A DNA stretch of 64,000 nt from Pseudomonas asiatica (GCF_009932335.1 NZ_BLJF01000001.1:1860001-1924000); one strand, 5' to 3'; positions 8,381 to 17,087 are shown, numbered from the stretch's first letter. The notes: a model not told the origin generated them from the sequence alone. Numbers and translations are program-made.

Positions 8381-8800
8381 ATGAAAATTGGTGAACTGGC
8401 GCGACGCACGGGGCTTAGTGCATCGCGTATCCGCTTTTACGAAGCCAGCGGACTGATTGCTGCGCGGCGCCTGGGCAATGGTTACCGCGATTACCCGGAG
8501 CAGGTGGTGCGGGCGCTGGAGATCATCACCTGCGGCCAGCAGGCCGGGTTCAGCCTGGAAGAAATGCGCAAACTAACCGATGCCTCCGGGGCTGCGGCGG
8601 GTGGGCATGATTTATTGCTGGGCAGCCTCAAGCGCAAGGTGGCGGAGATCGAAGCGATGCAGCAGCGGCTGGCGCACAACCGCGCGCAGTTGCTGGCGGT
8701 TATTGCAGGCATGGAAGACAAGCCGCAGGGGATGGATTGCGAGGAGAATGCCCAGCGCCTGATTGCCGGTTGGCAGCAGGGCGAGGCCACGAACACGTGA
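8381..8800 (+). CDS. MerR-family transcriptional regulator
   Basis: A 139-residue MerR-type activator. The N-terminal winged helix is canonical (MKIGELARRTGLSASRIRFY), then the DNA-binding wing, a dimerisation coiled coil (about residues 80-115) and a short C-terminal region. It does not show the multi-Cys metal-binding loop of CueR/ZntR-type sensors; one Cys near residue 124 is present. It is divergent from the OYE-family gene and likely activates it. The inducer is unknown. Confidence 0.9.
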   Translation: MKIGELARRTGLSASRIRFYEASGLIAARRLGNGYRDYPEQVVRALEIITCGQQAGFSLEEMRKLTDASGAAAGGHDLLLGSLKRKVAEIEAMQQRLAHNRAQLLAVIAGMEDKPQGMDCEENAQRLIAGWQQGEATNT

Positions 8801-8802
8801 CC

Positions 8803-8920
8803 CCTGTAGGAGCGGCCTTGTGTCGCGATGGGCTGCGTAGCAGCCCCGGCAATCTGTGCATCAACGCAACATCCGGGGGCTGCTGCGCAGCCCATCGCGA
8901 CACAAGGCCGCTCCTACAGG
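8803..8920. repeat. REP palindrome pair (TGTAGGAGCGGCC class)
   Basis: Two REP units in inverted orientation. The outer arms CCTGTAGGAGCGGCCTTGTG and its complement enclose GGGCTGCGTAGCAGCCC-type inner stems and a spacer of about 30 bp. It starts 2 bp after the merR stop and may act as a transcript end. Confidence 0.9.
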
Positions 8921-8966
8921 GATCGCACAGGCGTCTGGATTCTGGGTAAGACAGTTGCGGCCGCGA

Positions 8967-9173
8967 TCAGCCTACATCACCGCGCTTGTTCAGCTGCTCG
9001 CACTGCACCTGCGCATCCGACCTGCTTGGATAGCTGGGCTTGAGCCGCTCCTTCGCTTGGTTGTCGTAAATGTCGAACCCCCCACAAACGGTAGCGGCGT
9101 AATAGCGGCTACCCACGCGGAATGACTCCTTTTCGATCGGCACAGCGGGAACGATAACGAATCTTGGTTGCAT
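8967..9173 (-). CDS. Hypothetical small protein
   Basis: A 68-residue frame. The ATG at 9173 is preferred over the upstream one because GGAGG lies 8 nt before it. The sequence (MQPRFVIVPAVP, then GSRYYAATVCGGFDIYDN) has no signal peptide and no domain I recognise. The composition is ordinary for a real Pseudomonas small protein. Confidence 0.55.
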   Translation of the reverse strand: MQPRFVIVPAVPIEKESFRVGSRYYAATVCGGFDIYDNQAKERLKPSYPSRSDAQVQCEQLNKRGDVG

Positions 9174-9284
9174 TTTTCGTGCCTCCCCAGGCAGAGACTT
9201 AAGTATTAGTCTGGCCATGGATAACCATCAAGGATACTCATGAATAAAACCTCGTTTTGTTGAACGGCAGGTCGACGCCCGTCC

Positions 9285-9328
9285 TGTCATCAAATGAAAA
9301 CCCGCTGTCGTCCGATGCGAAGCACCCC
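9285..9328 (+). promoter_or_regulatory. Shared 44-bp operator element, copy 1
   Basis: This 44-bp stretch matches 17257-17300 at 37 of 44 positions without gaps (hand alignment), beginning with 16 identical bases TGTCATCAAATGAAAA. Each copy holds two half-sites of the form RATGNNAAGCNCC whose RATG cores are 21 bp apart (9293 and 9314 here), the usual spacing of AraC-family direct repeats. It lies about 75 bp upstream of the quinone oxidoreductase start codon. The AraC protein at 15990-17048 is the obvious candidate to bind it. Confidence 0.65.
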
Positions 9329-9402
9329 GCACATCAAGGGCATACAGTCCAATCACCCAGAACTGACGCCATGCGTCCAGATCGATGATTGGAGAGACAA
9401 GC

Positions 9403-10383
9403 ATGTCCAAAGTCGTACGTTTCCATCAGACCGGTGGCCCCGAGGTGCTGCGCTACGAGGACGCCGAGGTCGGCGAGCCCGGCCCGGGGCAGGTGCGCTT
9501 GCGCCAGGTGGCGGTGGGCCTGAACTACGCCGATACCTATTTCCGCAACGGCACCTACCCGATTCCGCTGCCCAACGGCATTGGCGTGGAAGCGGCCGGC
9601 GTGGTCGAGGCGGTGGGCGAGGGCGTGACCCAGGTGGCAGTCGGTGACCGGGTCACCTACACCGGCTTCCTCAACACCCTGGGCGCCTATTGCACCGAGC
9701 GCCTGATCCCTGCTGCCGCGCTGATCAAGCTGCCGGATACCATCGCCTTCGAAACCGCCGCCGCGATGACCATGCGCGGCCTGACCTCGGCCTATCTGCT
9801 GCGTCGGCTGCATGACTTCAAACCCGGCGACAGCGTGCTGCTGCATGCCGCTGCTGGCGGGGTCGGCCTGATCGTCGCGCAGTGGGCGCAGCTGCTGGGG
9901 CTTAACGTGATCGGCACGGTGTCCACCGAGGCCAAGGCCGAAGTGGCGCGCGCCCATGGCTGCAACCACGTCATCAACTACAGCGTCGAGGACGTTGCCA
10001 CGCGCGTGCGTGAGCTGACCGACGGGGTAGGGGTGAACGTGGTGTTCGACAGCGTTGGCAAGAACACCTTCATGGGCTCGCTCGATTCGCTCAAGCGCCG
10101 CGGCCTGATGGTGTGCGTCGGCACGGCGTCAGGCACCATCCCGCCGTTCGACCCGCAGTTGCTGGCGATCAAGGGCTCGCTGCAGCTCACCCGCCCGGCA
10201 CTGGCCGACTTCATCGCCGACCCGGCGGAAAAGGCCGACCTGGCCGGTGAGCTGTTCGATCACGTCGGCAGCGGGCGCATCCGTATCGAGATCAATCAGC
10301 ACTACGCACTGCAGGATGCCGTCCAGGCCCACCGTGACCTGGAAGCGCGCAAGACCACCGGCTCGTCGATCTTCGTCATCTGA
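9403..10383 (+). CDS. Zinc-free quinone oxidoreductase (QOR-like, MDR superfamily)
   Basis: A 326-residue medium-chain dehydrogenase/reductase of the NADPH:quinone reductase type. It has the QOR-type opening VVRFHQTGGPEVLRYED, the substrate-side motif GLNYADTYFRNGTY, and the Rossmann NADPH motif HAAAGGVGLIVAQWA (about residues 145-160). It lacks the Cys cluster of structural-zinc alcohol dehydrogenases. The start at 9403 has GGAGAG upstream. It is the first gene of the operon running to 15837; in this setting it may reduce an enone or quinone intermediate, but the substrate is unknown. Confidence 0.9.
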   Translation: MSKVVRFHQTGGPEVLRYEDAEVGEPGPGQVRLRQVAVGLNYADTYFRNGTYPIPLPNGIGVEAAGVVEAVGEGVTQVAVGDRVTYTGFLNTLGAYCTERLIPAAALIKLPDTIAFETAAAMTMRGLTSAYLLRRLHDFKPGDSVLLHAAAGGVGLIVAQWAQLLGLNVIGTVSTEAKAEVARAHGCNHVINYSVEDVATRVRELTDGVGVNVVFDSVGKNTFMGSLDSLKRRGLMVCVGTASGTIPPFDPQLLAIKGSLQLTRPALADFIADPAEKADLAGELFDHVGSGRIRIEINQHYALQDAVQAHRDLEARKTTGSSIFVI

Positions 10384-10396
10384 AGAGGGCAACAGC

Positions 10397-11245
10397 ATGC
10401 ACATCGAACAACTGACCTGCGCGATCGGTGCCGAGGTAAGTGGGGTCAACCTGGCCGACGCGATCCACGACGACGACCTGTTCGCCCAGCTTCGCGCGCA
10501 GTTGCTCCGGCACCGTGTGCTGTTCCTGCGCGACCAGCACTTCAGCCGCGCCGAACACGTGGCGTTCGCCCGCCGCTTCGGCGACCTGGAGGACCACCCG
10601 GTGGCCGGCAGCGACCCGGAGCATCCGGGCCTGGTACAGATCTACAAGCGCCCGGACCAGCCCAACGACCGCTATGAAAATGCCTGGCACACCGACGCCA
10701 CCTGGCGCGAGGCCCCGCCGATGGGCTGTGTGCTGCGCTGCATCGAATGCCCGCCCGTGGGCGGCGACACGATGTGGGCGAACATGGTGCTGGCCTATGA
10801 AAACCTGCCAGGCGATGTGAAGGCCAAGATCGAAGGCCTGCGCGCCCGCCACAGCATCGAGGCGAGCTTTGGCGCCGCCATGCCGCTGGAAAAGCGCCTG
10901 GCGCTGAAGGCGCAGTTCCCCGATGCCGAGCACCCGGTTGTGCGCACCCACCCGGAAACCGGCGAGCAGGTGCTGTTCGTCAACGCCTTCACCACCCATT
11001 TCAGCAACTACCACACCCCGCAGCGGGTGCGCTTCGGCCAGGACGCCAACCCCGGCGCCAGCGACCTGCTGCGCTACCTCATCAGCCAGGCCTACCTGCC
11101 GGAGTACCAGGTGCGCTGGCGCTGGAAGCCCAACAGCGTGGCGATCTGGGACAACCGCAGCACACAGCATTACGCCGTCATGGACTACCCGCCGTGCCAT
11201 CGCAAGATGGAGCGCGCCGGGATCAAGGGCAGCCCCACGTTCTGA
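10397..11245 (+). CDS. TauD/TfdA-family Fe(II)/2-oxoglutarate dioxygenase
   Basis: A 282-residue non-haem iron dioxygenase. The iron-binding HxD is seen in ENAWHTDATWREAPP and the distal His in NRSTQHYAVMDYP; Arg residues after it would bind 2-oxoglutarate. The family hydroxylates a carbon next to sulfonate, aryl-ether, amine or carboxylate groups using 2-oxoglutarate and O2, often splitting the bond. Start chosen at ATG 10397 (AGAGGG upstream), 14 bp after the oxidoreductase gene. A YeiH-type exporter four genes downstream would fit sulfite release from a sulfonate, but this is inference. Confidence 0.92.
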   Translation: MHIEQLTCAIGAEVSGVNLADAIHDDDLFAQLRAQLLRHRVLFLRDQHFSRAEHVAFARRFGDLEDHPVAGSDPEHPGLVQIYKRPDQPNDRYENAWHTDATWREAPPMGCVLRCIECPPVGGDTMWANMVLAYENLPGDVKAKIEGLRARHSIEASFGAAMPLEKRLALKAQFPDAEHPVVRTHPETGEQVLFVNAFTTHFSNYHTPQRVRFGQDANPGASDLLRYLISQAYLPEYQVRWRWKPNSVAIWDNRSTQHYAVMDYPPCHRKMERAGIKGSPTF

Positions 11246-11299
11246 ATTCGTCGCCGTCGCTGGCGGCAACCGCACAATAACAATAGCGAGGACTACAGC

Positions 11300-12349
11300 A
11301 TGCAATTCTTCGACGATTCGTTGCACCCGGAAAACATGGAAAAGGTGGTGATCACCGTGGCCCCCTATGGGCCGGAGTGGATGCCCGAAGACTTCCCTGA
11401 AGACATTCCCCTGACCATGGACGAGCAGGTGCAGAAGGCTGTCGACTGCTACGAGGCAGGTGCCACCGTACTGCACCTGCACGTGCGCGAGCTGGACGGC
11501 AAAGGCTCCAAGCGCCTGTCCAAGTTCAACGAGCTGATCGCCGGGGTGCGCGAAGCGGTGCCGGACATGATCATCCAGGTTGGCGGATCGATTTCCTTCG
11601 CCCCGGAAAGCGAGGGCGAGGCGGCCAAGTGGCTGTCGGACGACACCCGGCACATGCTCGCCGAGCTGACGCCGCGCCCCGACCAGGTGACCGTGGCCAT
11701 CAACACCACGCAGATGAACATCATGGAGTTGCTGTACCCCGAGTACCTGGAAGGCACCTCGCTGGCCAGCCCGGCGATTCATGCCGCCTACAGCGAAATG
11801 ACCGTGCCGGCCGGCCCGGCCTGGGTCCGCGAGCACCTGCGCCGCCTGCAGGCCAGCAACATCCAGCCGCATTTCCAGCTGACCGGCATGCATGCCCTGG
11901 AGACGCTCGAGCGCATCGTCCGCCGTGGTGACTACATGGGCCCGCTGAACCTGACCTGGATCGGCATTGGCGGCGGTTTCGACGGCCCCAACCCGTTCAA
12001 CTTCTTCAACTTCATCCACCGCGCGCCGGACGGCTGCACCCTGACCGCCGAATCGTTGCTGAAGAACGTGCTGCCGTTCAACACCATGGCCCTGGCCATG
12101 GGCTTGCACCCACGCTGCGGTAACGAAGACACCATCATCGACCAGCATGGCAAGCGCTTCACCTCGGTGCAGCAGATCCAGCAGACCGTGCGTGTGGCCC
12201 ATGAGCTGGGCCGCGAGATTGCCAGCGGCAAGGAAGCACGCGCCATCTACCGCATCGGGCAGCAGTACGACAGCATCGAGCAGACCCTCGAGGCCAACGG
12301 CATGGCGCCGAATCGCCAGCCGGGTGTGAAGGGCGTGCCGCAGCGCTGA
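11300..12349 (+). CDS. Beta-keto acid cleavage enzyme (BKACE, DUF849)
   Basis: A 349-residue TIM-barrel Zn enzyme of the 3-keto-5-aminohexanoate cleavage family. Such enzymes transfer the acetyl part: beta-keto acid plus acetyl-CoA gives acetoacetate plus a new acyl-CoA. The Zn-binding pair is in VLHLHVREL (about residues 54-62), the catalytic region in QVGGSISF, and the Zn-binding Glu in RCGNEDTI (about residue 275). GAGGA precedes the start. Substrate choice within BKACE depends on pocket residues and cannot be assigned here; the TauD dioxygenase just upstream may make the keto acid. Confidence 0.93.
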   Translation: MQFFDDSLHPENMEKVVITVAPYGPEWMPEDFPEDIPLTMDEQVQKAVDCYEAGATVLHLHVRELDGKGSKRLSKFNELIAGVREAVPDMIIQVGGSISFAPESEGEAAKWLSDDTRHMLAELTPRPDQVTVAINTTQMNIMELLYPEYLEGTSLASPAIHAAYSEMTVPAGPAWVREHLRRLQASNIQPHFQLTGMHALETLERIVRRGDYMGPLNLTWIGIGGGFDGPNPFNFFNFIHRAPDGCTLTAESLLKNVLPFNTMALAMGLHPRCGNEDTIIDQHGKRFTSVQQIQQTVRVAHELGREIASGKEARAIYRIGQQYDSIEQTLEANGMAPNRQPGVKGVPQR

Positions 12350-12372
12350 CTTCACTGGCCTGCGCCGGCCTT

Positions 12373-12487
12373 TGTAGGAGCGGCCTTGTGTCGCGACAGG
12401 GCTGCACAGCAGCCCCGGCAATAGTTGAGTTGACGCTTCAATCGGGGGCCGCTTTGCGGCCCATCGCGACACAAGGCCGCTCCTACA
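12373..12487. repeat. REP palindrome pair (TGTAGGAGCGGCC class)
   Basis: Inverted pair of REP units lying inside the operon, between the BKACE and MFS genes. The outer arms are TGTAGGAGCGGCCTTGTGTC and its complement; the inner stems differ slightly (GGGCTGCACAGCAGCCC and GGCCGCTTTGCGGCC). It may modulate the relative expression of upstream and downstream genes. Confidence 0.9.
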
Positions 12488-12543
12488 GGGGGCGTGCCAA
12501 TACATAAGAACAAGAAAAACCCACATCACCCCAAGGAGGCAAC

Positions 12544-13857
12544 ATGGCCACCTATCTCGCCAGTGCCGAAGATTCCGGCACCGACACCGCCCACAGCGTC
12601 CCCCGGCGCTATGCCTGGGTGGTCTTCGCCCTGACCTTTGGGCTGTTGATCTCCGACTACATGTCGCGCCAGGTGCTCAATGCGGTTTTCCCGCTGCTCA
12701 AGGGCGAATGGGCATTGAGCGACAGCCAGCTCGGCCTGCTCAGCGGTATCGTCGCGCTGATGGTCGGCCTGCTGACCTTCCCGCTGTCGCTGCTGGCCGA
12801 CCGCTTCGGCCGGGTGCGCAGCCTGGTGCTGATGGCAGTACTGTGGAGCCTGGCCACCCTCGGCTGCGCCCTGGCGGAAAACTACCCGCAAATGTTCATC
12901 GCGCGGTTTCTGGTCGGGGTAGGCGAGGCTGCCTACGGCAGTGTCGGCATCGCCGTGGTGGTCGCCGTGTTCCCCCGCGACATGCGCTCGACCCTGGCCG
13001 GGGCGTTCATGGCCGGTGGCATGTTCGGCTCGGTGCTGGGCATGGCCCTGGGCGGTGTACTGGCCCAGCACCTGGGCTGGCGCTGGGCATTTGCCGGCAT
13101 GGCGCTGTTCGGCCTGGTGCTGGCGATGCTGTACCCGCTGATCGTCAAGGAGGCACGTATTGCGCCTCGGTGCGCGCAGCACTTGCAAGGCAAGGCCGGC
13201 CGCCCGCTGCGCACCCTGTACAGCAGCCGTTCGGTCATCGCGGCCTACGTCGGCAGCGGGCTGCAGCTGTTCGTCGGCGGCACCGTGATCGTGTGGATGC
13301 CAAGCTACCTGAACCGCTATTACGCCATGGGCACCGACCGCGCCGGGGCAATTGCCGCAGTCATCGTGCTGTGCAGCGGCATCGGCATGATCCTCTGCGC
13401 CATGCTCTGCGACCGCCTCGGGCGGCAGCGCCCGGACCGCAAGATCAGCCTTGCCATCGCCTACTGCCTGGGCAGTTGCGCGCTGTTGTCCATCGCCTTC
13501 GCACTACCGGCCGGCACCGCCCAACTGGTACTGATCTGCCTGGGCATGATGATCGCCGCCGGCACCAACGGCCCGTCCAGTGCCATGGTCGCCAACCTCA
13601 CCCACACCTCGGTGCACGGCACAGCGTTTGCCACCCTGACCCTGGCCAACAACCTGTTGGGCCTGGCGACCGGGCCGCTGATCACCGGGCGCGTTTCCGA
13701 CCTGATCGGCTTGCATGCCGCCTTCCAGCTGGTACCGCTGATGAGCATCGGCGCGGCGGCAGTGTTTTTCCTTGCCAAACGTCATTACCACCGCGACATG
13801 GAGCGTCTGCATGCACCGGCAGGCGACGCTGCCGCACCCCGGGAGTTGAAACCGTGA
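12544..13857 (+). CDS. MFS transporter (probable organic acid uptake)
   Basis: A 437-residue, 12-span major facilitator. The loop 2-3 motif DRFGRVRS follows TM2 and a weaker repeat DRLGRQRPDR occurs in the second half, as in anion:H+ symporters of the aromatic acid/phthalate type. A strong ribosome binding site AAGGAGG sits 5 nt before ATG. Its position in a catabolic operon suggests it imports the substrate that the dioxygenase and BKACE degrade. The stop codon overlaps the next start by 4 bp. Confidence 0.9.
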   Translation: MATYLASAEDSGTDTAHSVPRRYAWVVFALTFGLLISDYMSRQVLNAVFPLLKGEWALSDSQLGLLSGIVALMVGLLTFPLSLLADRFGRVRSLVLMAVLWSLATLGCALAENYPQMFIARFLVGVGEAAYGSVGIAVVVAVFPRDMRSTLAGAFMAGGMFGSVLGMALGGVLAQHLGWRWAFAGMALFGLVLAMLYPLIVKEARIAPRCAQHLQGKAGRPLRTLYSSRSVIAAYVGSGLQLFVGGTVIVWMPSYLNRYYAMGTDRAGAIAAVIVLCSGIGMILCAMLCDRLGRQRPDRKISLAIAYCLGSCALLSIAFALPAGTAQLVLICLGMMIAAGTNGPSSAMVANLTHTSVHGTAFATLTLANNLLGLATGPLITGRVSDLIGLHAAFQLVPLMSIGAAAVFFLAKRHYHRDMERLHAPAGDAAAPRELKP

Positions 13858-14507
13858 AACAGCTGTTGTCCGTCGAAGTGTTCTTCGATTTCGTCTGCCC
13901 CTGGTGCCTGATTGGCCAGCGACACCTGCAGGCCGCGCTCTTGCACTTGCAGCGTGAACAACCGCAAGTGCAGGTACAACTGCAATGGCGAGGTGTGCAG
14001 TTGTTGCCTGGCTTGCCAGCCAGTGGCGTGCCGTTCCATGCCTTCTATCTGCAACGCCTGGGCAGCGAGGAAGCGGTACGTGAGCGCCAGGCCCAGGTGC
14101 GCGCCGCTGCCCGCGTGGTGGGCGAGGACATCGACTTCTCGCGTATTCGCCGCATGCCCAACACCGGCAATGCCCATCGGTTGCTGCAACGGGCTGCTCA
14201 GTTGCTCCAGGCAACGCAGCTGGAAGCCTTGCTGGCACAGCTGTTCATCGCCTATTTCCACCAGGGCCGCGACCTGGGGGATAGTCGCACCTTGCTCGAC
14301 ATCGCCCAATGTTGCGGGCTGGATGCCGCGCAGGTGGTCGACTGCCTGCGTGACGACGGCAGCCCGTTCCTCGATGGGGCCGGGCGCGCTGGCAGTGCCG
14401 TGCCGCGTTTCCGTTTCAATCAGGGGCCGCTCGTTGCGGGTGCGCAGCCTGCCGAGGTGCTGTATGCGGCCATGACCGAAGCGCTGCAAGAGGTTGAAAG
14501 GGCATGA
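13854..14507 (+). CDS. DsbA-family oxidoreductase (FrnE-like)
   Basis: A 217-residue thioredoxin-fold protein without signal peptide, so cytoplasmic. The N-terminal motif EVFFDFVCPWCLIGQRHL carries a CPWC redox centre, and the helical insertion is typical of the FrnE/2-hydroxychromene-2-carboxylate isomerase branch. It starts with GTG overlapping the MFS stop (GTGA) and ends overlapping the Rieske gene, so all three are translationally coupled. It could be a dithiol oxidoreductase or isomerase of a pathway intermediate. Confidence 0.88.
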   Translation: MKQLLSVEVFFDFVCPWCLIGQRHLQAALLHLQREQPQVQVQLQWRGVQLLPGLPASGVPFHAFYLQRLGSEEAVRERQAQVRAAARVVGEDIDFSRIRRMPNTGNAHRLLQRAAQLLQATQLEALLAQLFIAYFHQGRDLGDSRTLLDIAQCCGLDAAQVVDCLRDDGSPFLDGAGRAGSAVPRFRFNQGPLVAGAQPAEVLYAAMTEALQEVERA

Positions 14508-14830
14508 CCCGGCGCATCGCATTGGCCCCCCATCAGGTGCCGGAACGTGACGGCCGTGTGCTGTTGGCCTGTGAAGGGCGCAGCGTGGCACTGTTCAATG
14601 TTGCCGACTCGCTCTATGCCATCGAAGACAGCTGCCCGCACCAGGGCGCGTCGTTGTGTGGCGGCCGGCTGGAAGGCCGTGTCATCCAGTGCTGCGCGCA
14701 TGGCCTGCGCTTTGACCTGGCCAGCGGCTACCTGGTCAATTCCAGGGCCTTGAAGGTTGCCAGCTACCCGGTCGAGCAGCAGGGCGGGCAGTTTTACATC
14801 GTGTTTGACAGTGAGGAAGCGGGGCAATGA
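14504..14830 (+). CDS. Rieske [2Fe-2S] ferredoxin
   Basis: A 108-residue stand-alone Rieske protein. Cluster ligands are in CPHQGASLCGG (C-x-H) and CCAHGLRFD (C-x-x-H), about 17 residues apart. There is no transmembrane segment, so it is a soluble ferredoxin that could pass electrons to an oxygenase. No classical Rieske oxygenase alpha subunit is in the window. It overlaps both neighbours by 4 bp. Confidence 0.92.
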   Translation: MTRRIALAPHQVPERDGRVLLACEGRSVALFNVADSLYAIEDSCPHQGASLCGGRLEGRVIQCCAHGLRFDLASGYLVNSRALKVASYPVEQQGGQFYIVFDSEEAGQ

Positions 14831-15837
14831 ATACACTAGCACTTGGCGCTACCCATCAGCGTATCCGCACCCTCGCCCCGGGGGTGGTGGTCAGCCTTAT
14901 CGTCGGTGCGGCCGCCAGTTTCCTCAGTGAGCATTACGCAGCGCCGGTCATGCTGTTTGCCTTGTTACTGGGGATGGCGCTGAACTTTCTCGCGGTCGAT
15001 GGCCCCTGCAAAGCCGGTATCGAGTTTACCGCCCGCACGGTACTGCGCCTGGGCGTGGCGTTACTTGGCATGCGCATCACCCTGGACCAGATTGCCAGCC
15101 TGGGCTGGAAGCCCGTGGCCCTGGTCGTGACCCTGGTGGTGGTGACCATCCTGGTTTCGGTGGTGGTGGCCAAGGCGCTGGGGTTTTCACGGCTGTTCGG
15201 CATGCTCACCGGCGGTGCCACGGCCATTTGCGGTGCCTCGGCGGCGCTGGCGCTGGCAGCTGCCTTGCCCCAGCACCCGCGTAAGGAGCATGCAACGCTG
15301 TTCACCGTGATCGGCGTGTCGGCGCTGTCGACCCTGGCGATGATCCTGTACCCAATGATTGCCCAGTGGCTGCACCTGTCCCCAGCGCAAGCCGGGGTGT
15401 TCCTCGGTGCGACCATCCACGACGTGGCGCAGGTGGTGGGCGCGGGCTACAGCATGTCTACCGAGACCGGCGACATTGCCACCGTGGTCAAGCTTATGCG
15501 AGTGGCCATGCTGGTGCCGGTCATTGTCTGCGCGGCCATGATCACCCGGCGCCAGGGCCTCGAGGCCGGTGGCCAGCGGCCGCCCTTGCTGCCTTGGTTC
15601 GCGGTCGGCTTCCTGCTGCTGGCGTGCGTCAACAGCACAGGCTGGGTACCCGCCGCGGTGCAGGGCGGTATCAACGACCTGTCGCGCGGCTGCCTGGTGG
15701 TGGCGATCAGTGCCCTGGGCATGAAAACCCAACTCAAGGCGCTGGCCTCGGTCGGGGTGAAACCCATTGCGCTGATGGTGGGGGAGAGCGTGTTTCTTGT
15801 GCTTTTGGTGCTGGCGTTGATGCACTGGGGCCTTTAG
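14827..15837 (+). CDS. YeiH-type putative sulfate/sulfite exporter
   Basis: A 336-residue, roughly 10-span inner-membrane protein of the putative sulfate exporter family (PSE, COG2855 as I recall it). Family blocks seen are TGGATAICGASAALALAAAL (about residues 128-147) and GATIHDVAQVVGAGY (about 195-209). Related proteins are found with sulfonate-degradation genes, where they are thought to release sulfite or sulfate. That supports, without proving, a sulfonate substrate for this operon. It is the last gene; a REP cluster follows. Confidence 0.88.
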   Translation: MNTLALGATHQRIRTLAPGVVVSLIVGAAASFLSEHYAAPVMLFALLLGMALNFLAVDGPCKAGIEFTARTVLRLGVALLGMRITLDQIASLGWKPVALVVTLVVVTILVSVVVAKALGFSRLFGMLTGGATAICGASAALALAAALPQHPRKEHATLFTVIGVSALSTLAMILYPMIAQWLHLSPAQAGVFLGATIHDVAQVVGAGYSMSTETGDIATVVKLMRVAMLVPVIVCAAMITRRQGLEAGGQRPPLLPWFAVGFLLLACVNSTGWVPAAVQGGINDLSRGCLVVAISALGMKTQLKALASVGVKPIALMVGESVFLVLLVLALMHWGL

Positions 15838-15869
15838 AAAGTGATCGTGGGTGACAACACTCCGCGGCG

Positions 15870-16026
15870 CCTGCTTCGCGGGCAGGCCCGCTCCCACAGG
15901 GCCCGCGCTGGGTCGAGGGTTTGTACCATACCTGTTCTGGCCTCATCGCCGGCAAGCCAGCTCCCACAGGGATAGCGCATGGCGTGAGGTCAATACGGTC
16001 GAGGTGGGAGCTGGCTTGCCGGCGAT
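15870..16026. repeat. REP cluster (GTGGGAGC classes) overlapping the AraC gene end
   Basis: One unit CTTCGCGGGCAGGCCCGCTC (about 15870-15900) is followed by an inverted pair whose arms are ATCGCCGGCAAGCCAGCTCC (from 15945) and its complement (16004-16026). The pair encloses the stop codon of the araC-type gene at 15990, so the right arm is also coding sequence. Confidence 0.88.
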
Positions 16027-17048
16027 GGGCTGCATGGCAGCCCCAATGGGCCAGCCCGCTGTGCCCGCCAACTGGCCGGCGGCATGCCGAACTGGGCGAT
16101 AAACCAGCGGGTGAACGAACTGGGCATCGAATAACCCAGCATGTCGGCGATACGCCCCAGCGAATAGCCGGGGTTCTCCAGGTAGCGCATCACCAGGTCA
16201 CGGCGCACGCTGTTGATCAGGTCCTTGAAGGTCAACCCGCTTTCCTCCAGGCGACGCTGCAGGGTGCGTACGTTCATGCCCTGGGTCTGTGCCACCTGTT
16301 CGATGGTGGCGCGGCCCATGGGCAGCAGCAGGTAGATGGTCTTGCGCAACTCCAGCTCCAGGGACGGCGTGCCGCCCGCCGGCAGGCTGTCCAGATAGCG
16401 CTGCGCCAGGCGCGCCATGGCCTCGTTGGCCTGCGGGCTGGCGCTGTCGAGGTCGGCGGCCGGGCAGACAATTCCGTTGAATTCGCTGCCGAACACCAGC
16501 GTGCAGCCAAAAATGCGCCGGTGGGTGGCCAGGTCGGCGGGAGGCGCGTGGGTGAAGTTGGCGCTGATCGGGTGCCAGTGCGCACCCAGCAGCGCGGCGC
16601 ACAGGCGCATCATCACGCCGATGGCCAGCTCGGTGGCCTGGCGGCTGCAGGGCGCGCGTTCGTTGATCACCTCCTCACGGATGACCACGGTCTTGCCGGC
16701 TTCCTCGATATGAATGGCCAGGGCGTCATTGAGCAGGTGACGGTACTGCACGATCACCTGCAGTGCATCACGCAGGGTGCGTTGGTGGCTGAGCAACAGG
16801 CTTATTTCGCCGAAGTCCGACAGTTGCCGCAACTCGGCCATGCGCAGGCCGAAGCTTTCGCAGCGGGTGGCGCTGGCGGAGGCTTCCAGCAAAGCGATGA
16901 CGCTGGCAACCGGAATACGCCGATTGGGGTCTTCGAGCAACGCGGCGCTGAGGCCAACCTGTGCCAACAGCGCATGGGGATTGAGGCCCAGGTGGCGGGA
17001 CACCTCAAGGTAATTGGTCAAGCTGGCGGCACGGACTAGGGCAGGCAT
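15990..17048 (-). CDS. AraC-family regulator (OruR/arabinose-binding-like N-terminal domain)
   Basis: A 352-residue transcription factor. The N-terminal part (YLEVSRHLGLNPHALLAQVG) is typical of the AraC subgroup with a conserved ligand domain of about 200 residues. The C-terminal double helix-turn-helix follows (TIEQVAQTQGMNVRTLQRRL and SLGRIADMLGYSMPSSFTRW, about residues 255-325). The last 12-13 residues (SPASQLPPRPY) are encoded by a REP arm. It lies between two operons that share a 44-bp element with 21-bp half-site spacing, so it is the probable regulator of both. Inducer unknown. Confidence 0.9.
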   Translation of the reverse strand: MPALVRAASLTNYLEVSRHLGLNPHALLAQVGLSAALLEDPNRRIPVASVIALLEASASATRCESFGLRMAELRQLSDFGEISLLLSHQRTLRDALQVIVQYRHLLNDALAIHIEEAGKTVVIREEVINERAPCSRQATELAIGVMMRLCAALLGAHWHPISANFTHAPPADLATHRRIFGCTLVFGSEFNGIVCPAADLDSASPQANEAMARLAQRYLDSLPAGGTPSLELELRKTIYLLLPMGRATIEQVAQTQGMNVRTLQRRLEESGLTFKDLINSVRRDLVMRYLENPGYSLGRIADMLGYSMPSSFTRWFIAQFGMPPASWRAQRAGPLGLPCSPSPASQLPPRPY

Positions 17049-17087
17049 TTTTTGTTGTTATCCATGTTTTCCAGGCTAACTGCTGCT

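Noticed and set aside
10376..12529. 717-codon minus-strand open frame opposite the TauD and BKACE genes
   Set aside because: Composition is His/Gln/Val/Gly-rich as expected from the antisense of GC-rich codons, it has no domain, and it covers two well-supported genes and a REP element.
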